A DNA stretch of 64,000 nucleotides from Leishmania donovani (taxonomy: Eukaryota; Euglenozoa; Kinetoplastea; Trypanosomatida; Trypanosomatidae): assembly GCF_000227135.1 (NCBI RefSeq), contig NC_018239.1, positions 286,742 to 350,741 on the forward strand, written 5' to 3'. Below the pieces are notes generated by a model that made no database searches, was not told the origin of the DNA, and saw only the letters and a list, made by a program, of their open reading frames with translations. Made by a program: the position numbers and the translations under genes. This document shows positions 18,626 through 30,000 of this stretch, in pieces (position 1 is the first letter of the stretch; each line of letters opens with the position of its first letter).

Positions 18626-21600
18626 ATGCCGCCGAAGCGAAGCGAAAGTTCAAATGCTGCCGAGACAGGGCGAAGCGTGGCGATTATGAAGCGGCGGCGC
18701 GAGGGGCAGCGCAGCGAGTTCTCTTCAAGTGCGCTGTATTCGACGTTTGAGGCACACGTCACTGCGGCACAAAATTCGTTCCTGCGAGGTGATTCACAAG
18801 CAGCAGAGCACGAGGCGGTGCAAGCGCTCCGCATCCGACCCACCGCGCATCTCTTCGCTCTGTTGGCGGTGATTGCGGAGTCGAAAGGAAAGTTTGACCA
18901 GGCCAGCGACTTCCGACTCCTTCAGGCCTTCTTGGCTCGCGACATCGTTCTATGGGAGGAGCTGCTGCACGATTTCATGACACAGCAGCTCTACTACAAG
19001 TCTGTGGTTTGCCTGCAGCGGATGTCGGCGCTGGAGAAGAACCAGGAGCGGTACCGTGCGCTGCAGCTGCAGTTGGCAGATCTACTTATTGGTCTGGGCG
19101 AGATTCGGAGAGCGTCGAACGTGCTGGTGCCGTTGTGGAACAGCAGCCGTTGCCGCGACTTTGAGGTGTTCGCCCTCCTCTCGTCTTTGTACTTCCAGCT
19201 CGGCAAGTGGGCGTCACTCCAGCGGCTGATCGAGAGCAGCGTCAAGCACGCTTTTCAACTACTGCCAACGGCTGAGGTGACCGGAGCGACAGCGGCGGCG
19301 GGTGAGACGATGGCACACGGGGCGGAGGCAACTGCTCAAGTGTCGTCTTCCACTCCAGGTACGGAGCAGCAGCTGCCCTCACCCCCGCCGGACTCGTCGA
19401 TCTCAGAACAACGCGTCTCGAAACGCGTTCGCTTCTTTGGCATGGATGCCGGCGAGGACGGCGCAGCAGTGCCCGTCACAGCGGACCTCACTGCCACAAC
19501 GGCACCGACGTCTTTGTCTCCTGCCGAGGCTTCGTTGGACGAATTCGGGTTTGACGACTTCATATCACCTGCCTCGCCTCTCTTACATCCACCGTCGTCC
19601 AACCGCCCTGGGGATGTAGCTGGCAGCACGGGTGCGCACCGCGGCGGCGTGGTGCATCAACTTTACGGGGAGCGAATAGAGCTGCGCAGCCCGCAGGACC
19701 AGAAGAACTTTCTCACGCTTGTCAACGTCCATGCCGAGCTGCTGAACGAGCAGGGCAACTTCTCCGACACAGTGCAGCTGCTTCATATGGCGGCTGGCTG
19801 CCTTGATGTTGACCTCATGGAGCTTCCGCCGGACCTCCTCGTGCGGCTTGGCGTGGCCTACGCGTTCCTTGGCGGCGTCTATGAGCAGCCATGCCGCGAC
19901 GTTTTTCAGCACTTGGTGGCACACTGCTCAATGGAGGACTATGGTGATGTCCTGCTGGATGCGGCCATGTCGCTGCAGAAGGTGAGCATGCATGCGGAGG
20001 CGGCACAGGTGTACGTGACGCTGGCCCGCTACCATCAGTTTGTCTACGACCGTGTTCGCAGGCAGGTGGGTATGGCGGAGGCGGAGCTGACGTTGATGCA
20101 GGACACAGCTCCGTTGAACCAGGTGCAGTCGGCCACAGACGCGTTAAAGGCACTCAAGGCGGAGGAGGCAGACCTCAAAACGGTGCTAGCCGCTGCCCTT
20201 CAAGGGCAGGCTCAAAGCGCGTACGCGAGGGAGCTGTACGACGAAGCGAAGGAATACGCCGAGCGCGTGCTGCAGCTGGAGCCCACGCATCTGCAGGCAC
20301 GTCTCCTGCTCGGTCGCTACTACTTCTATCAGCACAAAGACACCGCCGCTGCCGTAGAGGTGCTGACGCCGTCGAAACACGAGCCAGCGCTCCAGCGCAT
20401 TCAGCTCGGGGTGTTCCTCGTTCACGTGTTTCAGCGTGCAAAGCGCTACGTCGAGGCGATCGCCCTCGGCGTTTCGATTTTCGAGCTTCTGCTGTCCAGC
20501 GAGGAGGACGGCGACACCCAATCTGTCGCACCCGGCACGTCGTCGCGTCGCAGTGGGGCTTCTCTTTACCTGCCGACAATGACGCGTGCTAGTTCGGCCA
20601 TCATACCTGCATCGAGCCTGGCCGGAATGGTGGGCGGCAGCACCGCGGCTGGCGGCAGCAACGTCGCCGCACGTACCTCCTTTTCGCTAGCCGCGTCTAT
20701 CAAAGCCTCCACTTCCGTCGCACGGCAGCAGCTGGCTCGCCGTGGTCTGGAGTCACTAACGACAACCGTCTACGGCGCCTCTGCGGCGGCGTCGCTCGCC
20801 GCCGGCTGGGATCGACGGGAGGAGGAGGGGCAGCTGAAGGACACCTCGACGATTTTCCGTTTCAACCGCCGGCGCCGCCGCCCTGGAGGCGAGAGGAGGG
20901 TTGCAGACGGTGCCCTCTTGACCGATGAAAAGCCTGAAGGGCCTGTCGAAGATGCTGGTGAGCGAAGCGGCGATGCTACTGTGCACGGCGAGCCAGGCGT
21001 CACTCGGCTCAAGACAGCCGAGGAGCGGCGCGCGGCTATCATCAGCATGGAGCCGGCTGCCTTCTGGCCCGCTGAAGAGGGGGGCGAGGGTGATGGGGCT
21101 GAGGAGGACCAGCCATCGTCGAGCAGGGTCAAGCCAGGAGCAGACCAGAGCAGTGCGACGCAATCCGTCAAGGAGGAGGACGGCGGCGACGGTGAGAAGG
21201 ACCGAAGCCGCGCTGACGCTCTTCGCCCCCCAGTAAAGCGCGACCGGGGCGGTGAAAGAGTCGCCGACACAGCCGCTGCCGTAGCAGGGGTGGTGAAGAC
21301 ATCATCAGGCATGGAGGGCAAGGGCGTGGGGAAGACGACGAAAAAGGCGAGCGCCGGCGCAGCCGTGGGCCGCTTCAACAACACGATAGTGGGGGAGCGG
21401 GACAGGGACCTGACAGAGTTGGAGGGGTTCCTGACAGAGGCCGAGGCGATCGCAAACGCGGAAGCGGAGCTGGCCGAGCCGTCTGGAAATGCGAGGGAAG
21501 TGGCCGCAGGCTCGATGCGGGATGATGAGCAACACGACGATGACGCGGTGGACGTATTGCCGGAATCCTATGAGCTCCCCTCGCTGGAGGAGGTCAGCAA

Positions 21601-22735
21601 GCAGTTCCAAGACCCGGTTATGGCGCAACTTTTTCTTGATGCCTCCAGCTTCACGCCCGGAGGCGGGGTGCGGAGCGGGGAGGGGCAAGACAGCGGCCAG
21701 AATCCATGGGCTGACTTGGCGGAGGCGAACCACAACGCCAGTGCCGCTCCCGGGCTTCCGGCTGGCACGGGGCTGGAGGACAAGGTGACGCTCCGTGAGG
21801 CTGTGGCTGTGCTGGGAAAGGCCGGTTTCATCTCACTTGCCGTTGCCGTTGTGGAGTGCTACAGTGCGGTGGGCCAGTTCACGGAGGCGCGCGAGTTCGC
21901 GTTTGTCGCACTCACTCACTTTTCGCAGAAGCGCCGGCTGCGGCAGATGGGAAACGGACTCGAGCGGCCGCTGCGGCTGGCGGTACTGCGAGCCGCACTC
22001 GCCGCGGGTGAGAGCGAGGATGCTTACCGGGTAGGGCTCCGGCTCCTGCAGCAGGACACCGCCGAGGACAAGCGCCGTGAGGTGGTGGAGCTGATGCACA
22101 GCGTGCTGAACCGCTGCTACGATCGCAGCTCCATCCTGTACCGCGCCGTCGCTGACGGCTACAATGACCCTGCGCTACTTGTGCTGCTGGCTAACCGATA
22201 TCACCAAACGCGCAGCTACGCACGCGTGCTGAATCTGTACCTGATGGCGCTACGGGAGAGGCCGTCAGACATTCTGCTCAACTTCATGGTGGGTCTCTCC
22301 TACCTGTTCTGCAGCCACCGAAAGCGAACTCGGTCTCGTGAGGCGTGCGTGTCGGCGGCCATCTACTACCTGACTCAATATCAGCAGCTCCGCCTGGCAC
22401 TGGAGCCAGCTGCCGGCATCGGGGAGGTACTCTACAACATCGCTCGCACTTTGCAGTTTCTGAAGTTGTACTACATGTGCATCCCTTTATATGAGCGGGT
22501 CGCGTACGACTTGTGCCCGCCGGAGGAGTGCACCATCGCTCTGCAGCGCGCCGCGCGCGTGAACCTCTACTTTGTATACCGCTGGGCCTCGGGAAATCGA
22601 ACGCTGGCGCTGACGGCCCTGCAGGCGCGCAGTGTGCCCAATGGCACAGCTGTGACATCACCACGTCCGCCTAGCCCCTTCCGTCTCAAGACGGACGGTG
22701 AAATTCTTAACGTGCCGAGTCAGCGTACACCTTGA
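18626..22735 (+). CDS. TPR protein resembling TFIIIC subunit Tfc4/GTF3C3, 1369 aa
   Basis: The protein begins with a helical repeat array: residues about 40-200 read as TPR/HAT-like pairs, with FLRGDSQAAEHEAVQALRI followed by AHLFALLAVIAESKGKFDQA. More TPRs occur at about 360-600 (YAERVLQLEPTHLQARLLL and neighbours). A charged, low-complexity region covers about 625-990. A C-terminal TPR block covers about 1050-1340 with LLNFMVGLSYLFCSHRKR, AAIYYLTQYQQLR and EVLYNIARTLQFLKLYY. This order, and in particular a late block with a G-x-S-x-L/F motif, then an F/Y-L-x-x-Y repeat, then a Y-N-hydrophobic-R/G-hydrophobic stretch, is the layout of Tfc4/GTF3C3, the TPR subunit of the RNA polymerase III factor TFIIIC that contacts TFIIIB. 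Early genome surveys did not report clear TFIIIC subunits in trypanosomatids. The call is inference from repeat layout; other large TPR scaffolds remain possible. Confidence 0.6.
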   Translation: MPPKRSESSNAAETGRSVAIMKRRREGQRSEFSSSALYSTFEAHVTAAQNSFLRGDSQAAEHEAVQALRIRPTAHLFALLAVIAESKGKFDQASDFRLLQAFLARDIVLWEELLHDFMTQQLYYKSVVCLQRMSALEKNQERYRALQLQLADLLIGLGEIRRASNVLVPLWNSSRCRDFEVFALLSSLYFQLGKWASLQRLIESSVKHAFQLLPTAEVTGATAAAGETMAHGAEATAQVSSSTPGTEQQLPSPPPDSSISEQRVSKRVRFFGMDAGEDGAAVPVTADLTATTAPTSLSPAEASLDEFGFDDFISPASPLLHPPSSNRPGDVAGSTGAHRGGVVHQLYGERIELRSPQDQKNFLTLVNVHAELLNEQGNFSDTVQLLHMAAGCLDVDLMELPPDLLVRLGVAYAFLGGVYEQPCRDVFQHLVAHCSMEDYGDVLLDAAMSLQKVSMHAEAAQVYVTLARYHQFVYDRVRRQVGMAEAELTLMQDTAPLNQVQSATDALKALKAEEADLKTVLAAALQGQAQSAYARELYDEAKEYAERVLQLEPTHLQARLLLGRYYFYQHKDTAAAVEVLTPSKHEPALQRIQLGVFLVHVFQRAKRYVEAIALGVSIFELLLSSEEDGDTQSVAPGTSSRRSGASLYLPTMTRASSAIIPASSLAGMVGGSTAAGGSNVAARTSFSLAASIKASTSVARQQLARRGLESLTTTVYGASAAASLAAGWDRREEEGQLKDTSTIFRFNRRRRRPGGERRVADGALLTDEKPEGPVEDAGERSGDATVHGEPGVTRLKTAEERRAAIISMEPAAFWPAEEGGEGDGAEEDQPSSSRVKPGADQSSATQSVKEEDGGDGEKDRSRADALRPPVKRDRGGERVADTAAAVAGVVKTSSGMEGKGVGKTTKKASAGAAVGRFNNTIVGERDRDLTELEGFLTEAEAIANAEAELAEPSGNAREVAAGSMRDDEQHDDDAVDVLPESYELPSLEEVSKQFQDPVMAQLFLDASSFTPGGGVRSGEGQDSGQNPWADLAEANHNASAAPGLPAGTGLEDKVTLREAVAVLGKAGFISLAVAVVECYSAVGQFTEAREFAFVALTHFSQKRRLRQMGNGLERPLRLAVLRAALAAGESEDAYRVGLRLLQQDTAEDKRREVVELMHSVLNRCYDRSSILYRAVADGYNDPALLVLLANRYHQTRSYARVLNLYLMALRERPSDILLNFMVGLSYLFCSHRKRTRSREACVSAAIYYLTQYQQLRLALEPAAGIGEVLYNIARTLQFLKLYYMCIPLYERVAYDLCPPEECTIALQRAARVNLYFVYRWASGNRTLALTALQARSVPNGTAVTSPRPPSPFRLKTDGEILNVPSQRTP

Positions 22736-23324
22736 AGCCATGAGAAAGTTCGCGTGTGAATGTCGAGCACAAAATGGTTTTCAAGTCGTGTTACGAGGGT
22801 GAGAACGTTACCCTGGTGGTGGTGGGCTGCCTCTCTGCACCCGCGAATACACGACCACGAGAGAGGGGCACAGAAGGGCAACAGAAAGGCGGTTCAGCGT
22901 AGCCACCCACCCCGCCCCCATCATCTGCGCACACGTTCGTGCACATCTATACGTGACTCGCGTAGATGGATGCTTTGGCGCCGCAGGGGATGTCTTTCGA
23001 GAGTGACGCGGGTGAAGCCACGGCGGTTCGACACACCAAGCCGGGTACTGCCGACTGGCAAGTGGAGACTCATGGCTTTTGCCTGTTCTATCGACTCGGA
23101 CGCATTGCACGCCACACGCCACACGAAAATGGATGCAGATGAATCGCAACACTTCGTCCTCCCCGTCCCGCCGTTTTCCTGCTTCTCCTCCCTTCTCTTC
23201 CTTTCCTGCCGCTGACTCCTCTTCCCCCCTTTTTCGGTTTTGCACGATGCCCCAGATGACTGGGGGAGAGAGGAGGTGTGTGTGTGGCACACCGCCGTGC
23301 GTGATATCTCGGTCCATCGGCCCC
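22736..23324. other. Intergenic, no gene recognised
   Basis: This stretch is the 3' flank of the TFIIIC-like gene and leads to the retroposon relic. The open frames on both strands have no family features. Confidence 0.5.
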
Positions 23325-23720
23325 TGCCTCCTCCCCTCCCTACCCACACTCTCTGTGGGGAAGCCAAGCAGCCTGCCGTCTGCCCTCTGGGTATTGGTTG
23401 CGGTCTCTTGAAGTCGGCGGAGGCATCACGGCTGCTGCCATGCCGCAGATAATTGCTGCCATGATGACGCTTCTACCAGCTCACGACGAAATGTGTCGAT
23501 GATACAACAAGCACGGGCATCCACCCACTGTTTTTCTGCTTTAGCTGCGCCGCGGTGCTATCGAGCGTAATCCTGGACCCGGCCTGCGCTGCATGCAGTG
23601 GAATGTCAATGGGCTGAAGGACGCCACACGGCTTTGGCTCGCCTAGTTTCTGGACACGGCCATGGTGCGACTGAGTTCGGTGAACGGTGGTTGCACGGGC
23701 CTATTCGTTGACATGTTCGT
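23325..23720 (+). mobile_element. Relic of an ingi/L1Tc-type (DIRE-like) non-LTR retroposon
   Basis: A SIDER-like 5' signature, CCCACACTCTCTGTGGGGAA (about 23344-23363), lies upstream of an open stretch in the frame starting at 23545. Its translation contains A-I-E-R-N-P-G-P (23557-23580), close to the 2A self-cleaving motif D-V/I-E-x-N-P-G-P. The next residues are GLRCMQWNVNGLKDATRLW (23581-23637), which resemble the first motif of the APE-type endonuclease of ingi/L1Tc elements (W-N-hydrophobic-N-G-L). Stops lie at 23542 and 23644, so the frame is broken and no functional protein is predicted. A 5' signature, then 2A, then APE start is the order found in trypanosomatid retroposons. The relic is sense to the gene array. 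Confidence 0.72.
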
Positions 23721-23968
23721 GGTTGGATGGCCACGCTGCAAAAAAAAAAAAGAAGACACGTGCGCACTGAGACGCGACTGCTGCTCCGCTGCGGCTCTTT
23801 TCGTTTCTCTGCCTTTTCCACCTTCTCCTCTTATTATGTTCTGCTGATTCGTTTTCTTTGGTGTTGCCCTGTTGTGCTGCACGCGGCACACACACACACA
23901 CACACAAAAAGACGGACATGTCCACACGGCATACACGAAAGAGTGTCGCCCCTCCCTGCTTTGCAGTG

Positions 23969-24023
23969 CTTCTTTTAGTTTTTCTTGTTTTCGCCACCAT
24001 TTCCTGCCCGCTTTTCTGTGCAG
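23969..24023 (+). promoter_or_regulatory. Candidate spliced-leader acceptor for the first FUSC-like gene
   Basis: A pyrimidine-rich tract ends in TTTTCTGTGCAG, only six bases before the ATG at 24030. If this AG is used the 5' UTR is extremely short. Weaker upstream AGs also exist. Confidence 0.45.
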
Positions 24024-24029
24024 AGGAAG

Positions 24030-27000
24030 ATGGACTCTCATGCTCAAAGTCCCGTCAGGGCCTCGAAGCTGAGCAGTCCCGCCACCGATAGAGGCCATGA
24101 ATTCGTGTCTGCGTCACACCACCGACGGGACACGGGCAACTCTAGCGGTGCCCCGAATGACTGCCTGTGCACTGACAACAGCCCCTGCCGCGTGAAGCCG
24201 ACTGGGGATTTACAGACGAGCGTCACGAATGACTCTTTTGGGTGTCCGCTGGGCAACAACGTCGTCTTTGGCTCCACCCGACCCTTCGATAGCGGGCAGA
24301 GCTCCTCGACCGTGGAGCATTTTCTTTCTACGGTGCCCGCCGTCGACTCCACTTTCACTCCCAGCTGCTTTCAACACGACAGCGGTGCCGTCGCCGAGCC
24401 AATGCACGCGCGAGAGAGGCCCAACTTTGTGTCTATTTCCAAGGAGGTTGCCTTGCCTGCAGACCCACCGCTGGACGCCTCGCCATGGCCTACAAGTGCC
24501 GTCCAGGCCATTGCCGTGCCAGCCCTGCATCAGGCTGCCTTTTATTCGACGAGCACCTCATCCCGCAAGATGGTGGTGCCGTCGCCGGTGGTATCGACAG
24601 TGCACCGCGATCCACAACCGGTATTTGCAGCAACCGTGTCCTCACTGACAGGCTCTGTGCCCGTTGTTGCTTCGTTGACGTCGTCTGCGGCGTCGCCACT
24701 GCAGCGGTCGCCGTCTCGTCGCATCTCGACAAAATCGTTTGCATTGACGTCCTCGGGCGTGGGGTCTGCTGCCGGCTCACCGACACAGCCGGGGAGCTGC
24801 GCCCGGCCCACCTTGCCGCCTCTTAGCAGCGTGGGCCACCATGCCTCTACCAACTCCAGCTACTGGCACACGAACGAGGTGTCGGTCGGAGGTGCTGGTG
24901 CAGACGCGGGCGCGATTTACACCTCCAGCCCGCTGCAACGCAGTCCCGCGTCCCCCGGGCTTTCCCCTACGTCGCGCCGCGCACACAACTATGGTAGCGG
25001 GATGCAGTTTTCCTCGACCCTCGCACAGTTTCCCGGAGGTGTTGGTGCCGGCCTCCCTCGCAGCCGCTCTGACACGGATCTCCGCCGCGCCTTGAAAGAG
25101 CGTGAAGACGCAATCCTCAGCCCAACTAACGCGACCGCCGCGGGCCAAGTGCTCAGCGGAGGATCACCGGGAAACGTCGATCGCCCCCTGTCCTACAACT
25201 CCCCGTTGCTTGGCGTTGGTTCGCGCCAGCGCCGCGTGATCCGGGACATGGAGTCGTCCTTCAACGCCGGTGGACTGCACAGCTCCAGCCGTTACGCGGC
25301 CTCCGGCGGCAGCTGTGGCGCCAGCTCTAGCGGAACCGTTCCCGCGCAGCCGCGCTGGGTGAGCGCGGCAGAGCGGATGAAGGAGTCGCGCGGTTTCGAG
25401 GACCCGTTGATGCACGACCCAGTGCTTCCATACGACCAGAGCAAGCTTGGGATTCAGTCGCGCCGCCTCGCCGCGCAGGGCGTGCTGACGGCTGGCAAAC
25501 TGCGCGCTCTGGAGGCGCAACAGGCTGAGAGCGGCGGTGGCAGCACGGACTACAGAAATCCTCATCAGCTGGTAGCATACAGTACCGCTGGTGGCAGTGT
25601 ACGGTCCGGCGCCCACCCGGCACGATGCCAAGCCGCTCAGGGCGGGGTTCCCGTATTTGTGGCGCAGGAGGAGGCACTTATTGCGTCAACGCGGCACCAC
25701 GGCCGCACCCTTACAGAACAGTCAGGATGGCGTCGCGGCGGCAACGTGCGGTGTGTTGCCGTTGGCGGTCAAAGCATGATTGGCGGGCGCCACGCCGTGA
25801 CTGCCTTGCCGAACTCGCGCGCCGTTACAACTTTGGAGGCGGTGACAGGGGGCGGCGTTGGCAAAACCAGCCCCAGCAGCACCACATGCAGTGCATCCTT
25901 CCGCACCCGCGCTGCGAATGGCTGCATCTCGAGCTCGCTTGGCAGTGTAGACTCGAAGCCTGGTATTGCAGAGTACAAGCTAGCCAATCTCTTCCAACGT
26001 AAGTTGCAGCACACCAACAACATCCTTTATGCGATGGAGTCGTCATGTGGTGGAGTGGCTGAGTCTTCCGCCTCGAACGGTGTCGCGGCGGGAGCGCCAC
26101 GCGGCACAGGCGAGGAGAAGGGTGCAGCAGCGGGAGGAGGGGGCGGTGGCGGTGGCGGTAGCGGTGGCGGTGGCGGTGGCTCTTCGAGCGATTCTCGAAG
26201 CAGCAAAGGGGTGCATGGCAAGATGGCAAAAAACTCCCACAGCGATACCGAGAGGGTTGAGAAGTACAAGTGGGCGGATGTGAAGAAGATGGACACAGAA
26301 GGCGATGAGGACGAGCGAGACGAGCGCAACTTCCGGACTCGCAACATCGATGCCCTGCACGCCATCCCGTGGGATCAGCGGCAGCAGCTACCCATGAGCG
26401 GCTTCGGCACACGCTTCTTTGCCTTACTGAGCACGCCGCGTTTTTGGGAGAAGCTTGACTGGACAGTGCGTGCTTCCCTTCTGACCGTGCTTCCCACCAT
26501 GGTGCTGTCACTCGAGCCCTCGACGTCGTACATGTTCCCGTTGCCGTCCTCGTTGGCCTTCAACGCCTTTTGGATAACGATGCCGACCTTTGGCAGTGGT
26601 CTGCGCGAACTGATCATTGCCTTGAAGGGCTTCTCTGTCGGCCTGCTGTTTGTGTGCATCGTCGTAGGCACGCACACCGGCCCTGCGTGGCTGAGTCTTC
26701 TTATGCTCTTTTTCTTCACCTTCATCTCCTCCTTTGTGGCGGAGGAGACGAAGAAGACGGCCGCCTACGTGCTGGCGTCGATGATCATGAAATACATTGT
26801 TGACCCTGTCGAAACGGACTTCCGCTACATTGGCAAGTACTACGTAGGCCTGCTCATTGGCCTGGCCTTCGGTACGGCTGGCTTTCTAGTGCCATTCATC
26901 CGCTGGTCAAGCGACATTGCTCGGCACTACATCAAGGCCATGGGCAACTCACTCAGCATTGATCTGCAGGGAACACTGTCGAGCTTCTGGGTGCGCACCC

Positions 27001-30000
27001 CGCTGGAGCGCGAGCTGAACGTTGTGCGTCTGCGCCAACTAAGGGCCACTGCGGAGAAGTGTCTCAGCAAGATTGAGACGGCGCTGGAAGAGTCTGAGTA
27101 CGAGCCGCACACTGGGGCGTACATGATGTGCATGGTGAACCGCTTCAACTTCTGCAAGTCCATTCACAACATCCTCGGCTCCTTGAGCCACGTCATCGAG
27201 CTCATCGCTGACAATCCGAGCCTGATCGACACGCCGATGTGCACGGCCTTTGGAGAGCAGATTGGCGACCACCTCGCCGTTATCTCGTCTGCGATGGACA
27301 GCATGGTGCTGAAGATTGTCGACTTCGAGCGCATTGTGACGCCGCAGGAGATCCAGTTTTTCCGAGAAGCGCGCGAGCGCTTCCAGGATGCGCTGTCGCG
27401 TGTTCGAGAGGATGTCATCTTGACGAATGAGAACTACCAGACGGACGAGTCCGACGTCCTTCTTGGTTTCTTCATGTTCAGCCTGGACGAGATGTGCGAG
27501 GTGATTAGCCAGTTCGACGAGACGGCGCACCCGCCCAGCAGGCTCTTGAATGCGATGCTGTTCCCGGTGCGAGACGTGAAGAGCGTCATTGCTGCCTTTC
27601 GGAATTTGGCTCTCACGATTGTGCGGCGCCGTACGATTCCGCGTCGCATGAAGGAGGCAATCAAACTCTCCCTGTGCATGGTGGTACCCAGCATCTTTCA
27701 GGTGTACGCATTGGACAACAGCTCGGTGAGCCCAGCGGCCGGTGCCGCGGTGATTGCGCTCATCTACAACCCCACCGGCTCCGAGAGCTTCCACTACGCC
27801 TCTGGGCGTCTGCTGGGCACGGTACTCGGCTCGATCGGCGCGCTGCTCTCTGTGCAAGTTGCGCGTGGTCAGTTGTGGGTGCTGTACATCTTCATCGTTA
27901 TCCTGTCTTTCATTGGCGCGTACGTGCAGGCGGCCCCGGGCTTCTACGCACTTGGCAACGCGATCGTCAGCAGCACGATTTCCGTCTGCACCCAGTACCA
28001 GGACGAGAATGCCGCAATGGTGCGTATCCAGCAGAACTGCTTCGCCATTTTGATGTACTTTGTGATTGCGTGCGTTCTGTGGCCGATGCAGGCGCGCACG
28101 AAGGTGAAGATGAGTCTGAACGTCACGCTGCGGTGCACGAGAGAGGCCGTCACGCGCATGCTGCGCAATCTCGACATGCCGTACGACGCAAACGAAGTCA
28201 CCGCCGACGTCTCGGCGCTGCTCATTGAGATGAACAAGAAGGTTCGGACGCAGTCCCGCTTCATCCCTGGAGCGGTGGAGGAGCCGACAATGGGCTCCGT
28301 CGAGTACCCGGAGGACTCGTGGAAGCGCATCGTGGAGGCGGAGAAGAAGTTGTGCTTGGCGCTGTCGATGATGTGCTTCGCATACAACACCTTCATGTCC
28401 AGCCGAGCGGACCCAACCACCGAGTTGTCGGTACACTGGGTGGTGCTGCACCGCATCGCCCCGCATGCGCAGGACCTGTCCGACCTCATCTATGCCTCCA
28501 TCGACCTCTATCTTCTCTCGCTCTCCAAGATGACGATCGTGCCAACAGCGCACCTGACACGGCTTCGAGTGGGCATGGTAGACGCCAATCAGGCCATCCT
28601 CGACACCTACATGTCTACCATCTTCCGCAAGGTGGCTGGCGAGCAGGACACGGACGAGGGCGACATGTACTCCAGCAGCTCCTACATGGACGACGACGAG
28701 CACGACAACGACAGCAATGCCGGGTACAGAGGCGGAGAGCATGGCAGCAGCGGCGGGCCGCACCTCCCGCCGAGTAGAAGAGGGCGCTCTTACACGGACA
28801 AAGCCGATGGCGGCGTTGGCTCAACTGCGAGCGTCGACTGCAAGGCGGCTGCGGTGCACGCCGCCAACAGGCCGAGTGAGAGGGAGGGTAATGAGGCCAA
28901 GGCCGGTAACGATGACGATTCCTCTGCATCCCCGACACCACGGCAGCAGCGACGGCGAGTCGACTGTGACCACGGACACCGCCGTGGGAACCACAGCTCT
29001 GGGGACTCTTCGGGCTCGTCTTCCTCCGAGAATGGCGAACACGACGACAACGTCAACGCGCACACACACAAGAAGGCGACGGGAAAGGGTGGCGACGGCA
29101 AAAAGAAGATGGGGTACCTCGGCTACGAGTTGACGGCGGAGGAGGCTGCGGCGCTGCGCGCCTTTGTAGCGAACCGCGTGAGCAACGCAACCTTTAGCAC
29201 CAACAAGTCTATGGTGGTCAACAACTCGACCTTCAGTGGCCGGGCCGCGGGCGGGGTTCCTACCGCTGCTGCTGCTGCCGCTGCTGCTGCGTTGGCCACG
29301 AGGGCCTCGATTGCGATGCCGGGGTCTCTTCCGCAGGGCAACAACGACGCCCGCCTTATGGCTGTCACAGGTGGCGACGACGGGCTGGCTGCGGCGCTGC
29401 GCAAGAAGCACAAGGTGGTGGTGAGGCGCGGGAGGGACGAGGAGAACGATGGTGACGCGGAGGAAGCGGGGCCGGAGGGGCCGCACAATGAGGGCAGGGC
29501 TAAAAGCGGCCGCAACGACGTCGACAACGTTCCCGGAATCTTCAATACATCCTTCTTGAACAACTCCTTCATGAACACATCCTTGCTAGGCAGCCTTTTT
29601 GCGAAGCGGACGAAGGAGCTGCGCGACCTTGACGCGGCGGAGATGCCGCAGCTCCATGCAGGGCGGTCGCGCGCGTCGAGTGAGTCGAGCACCACCTCGG
29701 CTCGCTCGCAACGAGACGGTAAGAAAAAGAAGCAGCAGCGGCGTCACCTCGGCAAACGGCGCGAGGCGAAAGACAGCGACAGTGGCGATGAGGGCATCAG
29801 ACAGCACAGCACCCCGCTCACCTCACCGACCCCCCACCCTCGCGCCAGTAGCGTGGGGAGCGAGTTCAGCGACATCGAAGACAATCCGAGGCCGCGCAAT
29901 CCGAGGCTCTCCTCCGGAAAGGTACTTCGCTCGAGCGGGACCGTAGCGGTGGCCGAAAACGCCAAGGTGGATGAGCGTCCACCGATGGCGCACTCGACGC

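Noticed and set aside
27039..28763. 574-residue minus-strand open frame inside the first FUSC-like gene
   Set aside because: Antisense shadow of the conserved membrane region; His/Arg-rich composition is typical of such shadows.
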